Origin: Mycolicibacterium crocinum
Lineage (GTDB): Bacteria; Actinomycetota; Actinomycetes; Mycobacteriales; Mycobacteriaceae
Length of the DNA: 64,000 bases
Assembly: GCF_022370635.2 (NCBI RefSeq)
Contig: NZ_CP092362.2
Location: 248,001-312,000, forward strand
Direction of reading: 5' to 3'
Part shown: positions 61,677-64,000 of the stretch, in pieces
How the letters are laid out: every line of letters starts with the position of its first letter
How positions within the stretch are numbered: the first letter of the stretch is position 1
Program-made: the position numbers and the translations under genes
Notes under the pieces: model-generated
What the model was told of the DNA's origin: nothing
The model's input: the letters and a program-made list of their open reading frames with translations, nothing else
Database searches by the model: none

Positions 61677-63220
61677 GGACGCTAGAGGGTTCCAACCGCA
61701 TCCGGAACGGCCTGGCCGGCATCCTGATCGTCGTTCTGGTGATCGGTGTGGGACAAAGCTTTTCGGGCATTCCCCAGCTGTTCGCACAGCCGGCCTACTA
61801 CGGCCAGTTCACCGACAGCGCCGGTCTGAACCCCGGTGACAAGGTCCGCATCGCCGGTATGGATGTCGGCCAGGTGAAGTCCCTGAAGATCGACGGCGAC
61901 AAGGTGTTGATCGGATTCGACCTGGGCGCCAGGCAGATCGGCACCGAGAGCCGGCTGGCCATCCGCACCGAGACGATCCTGGGCAAGCGTGTGCTGGAGA
62001 TCGAGCCGCGTGGCAGCAAACTGCTGCAGGCCAGCGGTGTGCTGCCGGTCGGGCAGACCACGACGCCGTACCAGATCTATGACGCGGTGTTCGACGTGAC
62101 GAAGGCCGCGTCCGGCTGGGACATCGACACCGTCAAGCGGTCGCTGAACGTGTTGTCCGAGACCGTCGATCAGACCTACCCGCACCTCAGTGCGGCGCTG
62201 GACGGGGTGGCCCGGTTCTCCGACACCATCGGCAAGCGCGACGAGCAGTTCAAGCAGCTGCTGGCCAACGCCAACAAGATCGCCGCAGTGCTGGGCAACC
62301 GCAGCGAGCAGATCAACCGGCTGGCGGTCAACGCGCAGACGCTGTTGGCCGCGGTCAACGAGCGCCGGTCCGAGGTCGACGCGCTGCTGTCCAACGTCTC
62401 GTTGATCTCCGAGCAGTTCACCGGGTTCGTCAACGACAATCCGAACCTGAATCACGTTCTGGAGCAGCTGAAGACGATCAGCGATGTGCTGGTCAAGCAC
62501 AAGACCGATCTGTCTGATGTGCTGATCACCGCCTCGAAGTTCATGGGCGCCCTGGCCGAGGCCATCGGTTCGGGCCCGTACTTCAAGGTGCTCGTGGTCA
62601 ACCTGCTGCCCTACCAGATCCTGCAGCCGTGGGTGGACGCCGCGTTCAAGAAGCGCGGTATCGACCCCGAGGAGTTCTGGCGCAACGCCGGCCTGCCGGC
62701 CTTCCGGTTCCCGGATCCCAACGGCCAGCGCCAGCCCAACGGTGCTCCGCCGCCTGCGCCGATCCCGCTGGAAGGCACGCCGGACCATCCCGGTCCCGCG
62801 GTCGGCCCGGGCTCGCCGTGCTCGTACACCCCGCCGCCGGACGGCATCCCGACCAACAACAACCCGCTGCCGTGCGCCGGGCTGACCCAGGGGCCGTTCG
62901 GGGGGCCGGGCTACCCGAGCGCCGACGTGCCGATCTCGGCGCCCAACCCTGACGCGGGTTACCGCCCGGGTGTCCCGAGTGCCGCCTACCCGGGTGAGCT
63001 CTCGCCGGCCATCCAAGGTGTGCCCGCACCGCCGCTGGCTCCCGGCCCGCCGGGAGCACGCACGGTGCCGGTCGCCCCGACACCGGGACCGGCCACCGAC
63101 ATTCCCGGATACGCCCCGCCGCCGAACGCACTGATCGGACCGATCCCGCCACCGGGACCGGGACCGCAAGTGCCGCCGGTCGGTGACCTGGCACCCGTCG
63201 ATCAGGGAGGGGGAGCGTAA
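61673..63220 (+). CDS. mce1C: Mce1C, MCE-domain protein with Pro-rich tail
   Basis: A protein of 515 residues with an N-terminal membrane helix (about 13-30), an MCE domain (about 40-125; 'SAGLNPGDKVRIAGMDVGQVKSL'), a helical needle region to about 340, and a low-complexity Pro/Gly/Ala-rich tail of about 165 residues. A long Pro-rich C-terminus is a known Mce1C feature and would lie at the far end of the channel toward the outer envelope. Starts with an ATG overlapping the mce1B stop; mce1D begins three bases after the stop. Confidence 0.94.
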   Translation: MRTLEGSNRIRNGLAGILIVVLVIGVGQSFSGIPQLFAQPAYYGQFTDSAGLNPGDKVRIAGMDVGQVKSLKIDGDKVLIGFDLGARQIGTESRLAIRTETILGKRVLEIEPRGSKLLQASGVLPVGQTTTPYQIYDAVFDVTKAASGWDIDTVKRSLNVLSETVDQTYPHLSAALDGVARFSDTIGKRDEQFKQLLANANKIAAVLGNRSEQINRLAVNAQTLLAAVNERRSEVDALLSNVSLISEQFTGFVNDNPNLNHVLEQLKTISDVLVKHKTDLSDVLITASKFMGALAEAIGSGPYFKVLVVNLLPYQILQPWVDAAFKKRGIDPEEFWRNAGLPAFRFPDPNGQRQPNGAPPPAPIPLEGTPDHPGPAVGPGSPCSYTPPPDGIPTNNNPLPCAGLTQGPFGGPGYPSADVPISAPNPDAGYRPGVPSAAYPGELSPAIQGVPAPPLAPGPPGARTVPVAPTPGPATDIPGYAPPPNALIGPIPPPGPGPQVPPVGDLAPVDQGGGA

Positions 63221-63223
63221 GCG

Positions 63224-64000
63224 ATGTCAACGGTCTTCAACATTCGTAATCTGGGCCTGCCGAAGATGTCTCGGACGTCAGTCGTCGTCGGCACCCTCGT
63301 GGTGGTCATCGCACTCGTGGTGGCCGTGGTCGGCTACAAGCTGTACGAGAAGCTGACCACCAACACGGTCGTGGCGTACTTCCCCGAAGCGCTGGCGCTA
63401 TACCCCGGCGACCGCGTGCAGATCATGGGCGTGAAAGTCGGCGGTATCGACAAGATCGAGCCGGCCGGCGACAAGATGAAGGTCACCTTCCACTACGACA
63501 ACAAGTACAAGGTGCCCGCCAACGCCACCGCGACGATCCTTAACCCGAGCCTGGTCGCCTCCCGCGTGATCCAGTTGGCGCCGGCCTACACCGGTGGTCC
63601 GGTGATGGCCGACAACGCCGTCATCCCGATCGATCGCACCCAGGTGCCGGTGGAGTGGGACGATCTGCGCAACCAGATCTCCGACATCGTCACCAAGCTC
63701 GGCCCGACACCCGAACAGCCCAAGGGCCCCTTCGGCGATGTGCTGGAATCCTTCGCCAACGGCCTGGAGGGCAAGGGCCAGCAGATCAACACCACGTTCA
63801 AGGCGCTGTCCGACGCGGTGAGCGCCCTCAACGAGGGCCGCGGTGATTTCTTCGCCGTGCTCAAGAGCCTGGCGTTGTTCGTCAACGCGCTGCACAAGAG
63901 CGATCAGCAACTGGTGGCGCTCAACAACGACCTGGCCACGTTCACGAACTCGTTCAGCAACTCGGATCAGGAAGTGGCCAAGGCAGTCAAGGACATTGAC
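63224..64000 (+). CDS. mce1D: Mce1D, MCE-domain protein (3' end outside window)
   Basis: The first 259 residues are visible. An N-terminal membrane helix (about 22-42) and the MCE domain (about 50-140; 'YPGDRVQIMGVKVGGIDKIEP') are present, with the helical region opening after residue 180. The ATG is preceded by GGAGGGGGAG at eight bases. Position and the intact MCE domain identify it as the D subunit of the Mce1 system. The C-terminus and mce1E-F lie to the right of the window. Confidence 0.93.
   Translation, partial: MSTVFNIRNLGLPKMSRTSVVVGTLVVVIALVVAVVGYKLYEKLTTNTVVAYFPEALALYPGDRVQIMGVKVGGIDKIEPAGDKMKVTFHYDNKYKVPANATATILNPSLVASRVIQLAPAYTGGPVMADNAVIPIDRTQVPVEWDDLRNQISDIVTKLGPTPEQPKGPFGDVLESFANGLEGKGQQINTTFKALSDAVSALNEGRGDFFAVLKSLALFVNALHKSDQQLVALNNDLATFTNSFSNSDQEVAKAVKDID

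Overview
The window is high-GC actinobacterial DNA from a mycobacterium, most likely a rapidly growing Mycolicibacterium-type species. Three things point there. The right end is a canonical mce1 locus (mce1R, fadD5, yrbE1A, yrbE1B, mce1A-D). From about 12.5 kb onward the gene order follows the M. tuberculosis Rv0135c-Rv0172 segment as I remember it: TetR, CYP138, msrA, Rv0138, Rv0139, Rv0140, Rv0142, ClC, Rv0144, Rv0146-type methyltransferase, aldehyde dehydrogenase, SDR, pnt, ptbB, fadE2, Rv0158, Rv0163, TB18.5 and mce1R. It also carries genes absent from that segment in M. tuberculosis: a complete fructose PTS, a sulfide-oxidation operon, dps and aqpZ.

Layout. 1-6.1 kb: a truncated GT39-type glycosyltransferase, a PAP2 phosphatase, a LOG-family protein, and a three-gene translationally coupled uracil-catabolism operon (URC1-like GTP cyclohydrolase II paralogue, URC4/DUF1688, upp). 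6.0-6.9 kb: two copies of a hairpin repeat flank a DinB/maleylpyruvate-isomerase-like gene. 6.9-12.5 kb: oxidoreductases around a compact unrecognised cluster made of a 60-residue Gly/Asp-rich peptide with a duplicated 18-residue motif, a JmjC oxygenase, a sucrase/ferredoxin-like thioredoxin-fold protein, and a divergent C39-like cysteine peptidase. I read this as a candidate new RiPP-type (modified peptide) system; it is the most interesting part of the window.

12.5-23.8 kb: TetR/CYP138 with inverted-repeat operators, msrA-msrB, a membrane GGDEF protein, a KstR-consensus site before an NTF2-like/epimerase pair, a cupredoxin lipoprotein, a methyltransferase, an amine-oxidase-like flavoprotein, DUF427, a DNA glycosylase, dps and aqpZ. 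23.9-29.0 kb: a ClC transporter, then a sulfide-detoxification operon (TauE, persulfide dioxygenase-rhodanese, SQR) behind two CsoR/CstR-type palindromes. 29.0-34.9 kb: fructose PTS (fruR-fruK-fruA-ptsH with divergent ptsI). 35-49.7 kb: pirin, FUSC exporter, regulators, aldehyde dehydrogenase, methyltransferase, SDR, haloacid dehalogenase, transhydrogenase with fused PntA, DUF456, ptbB and fadE2. 49.7-52.0 kb: a NarL-type two-component system divergent from two tiny ORFs that end in a strong hairpin. 52-55 kb: thioesterase, LtrA, a 36-codon ORF, TetR and TB18.5. 55-64 kb: the mce1 lipid-import operon, running off the right edge inside mce1D.

No rRNA, tRNA, CRISPR array, transposase or phage gene was recognised. 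Gene names taken from M. tuberculosis rest on recalled synteny and motif reading, not on a database search.
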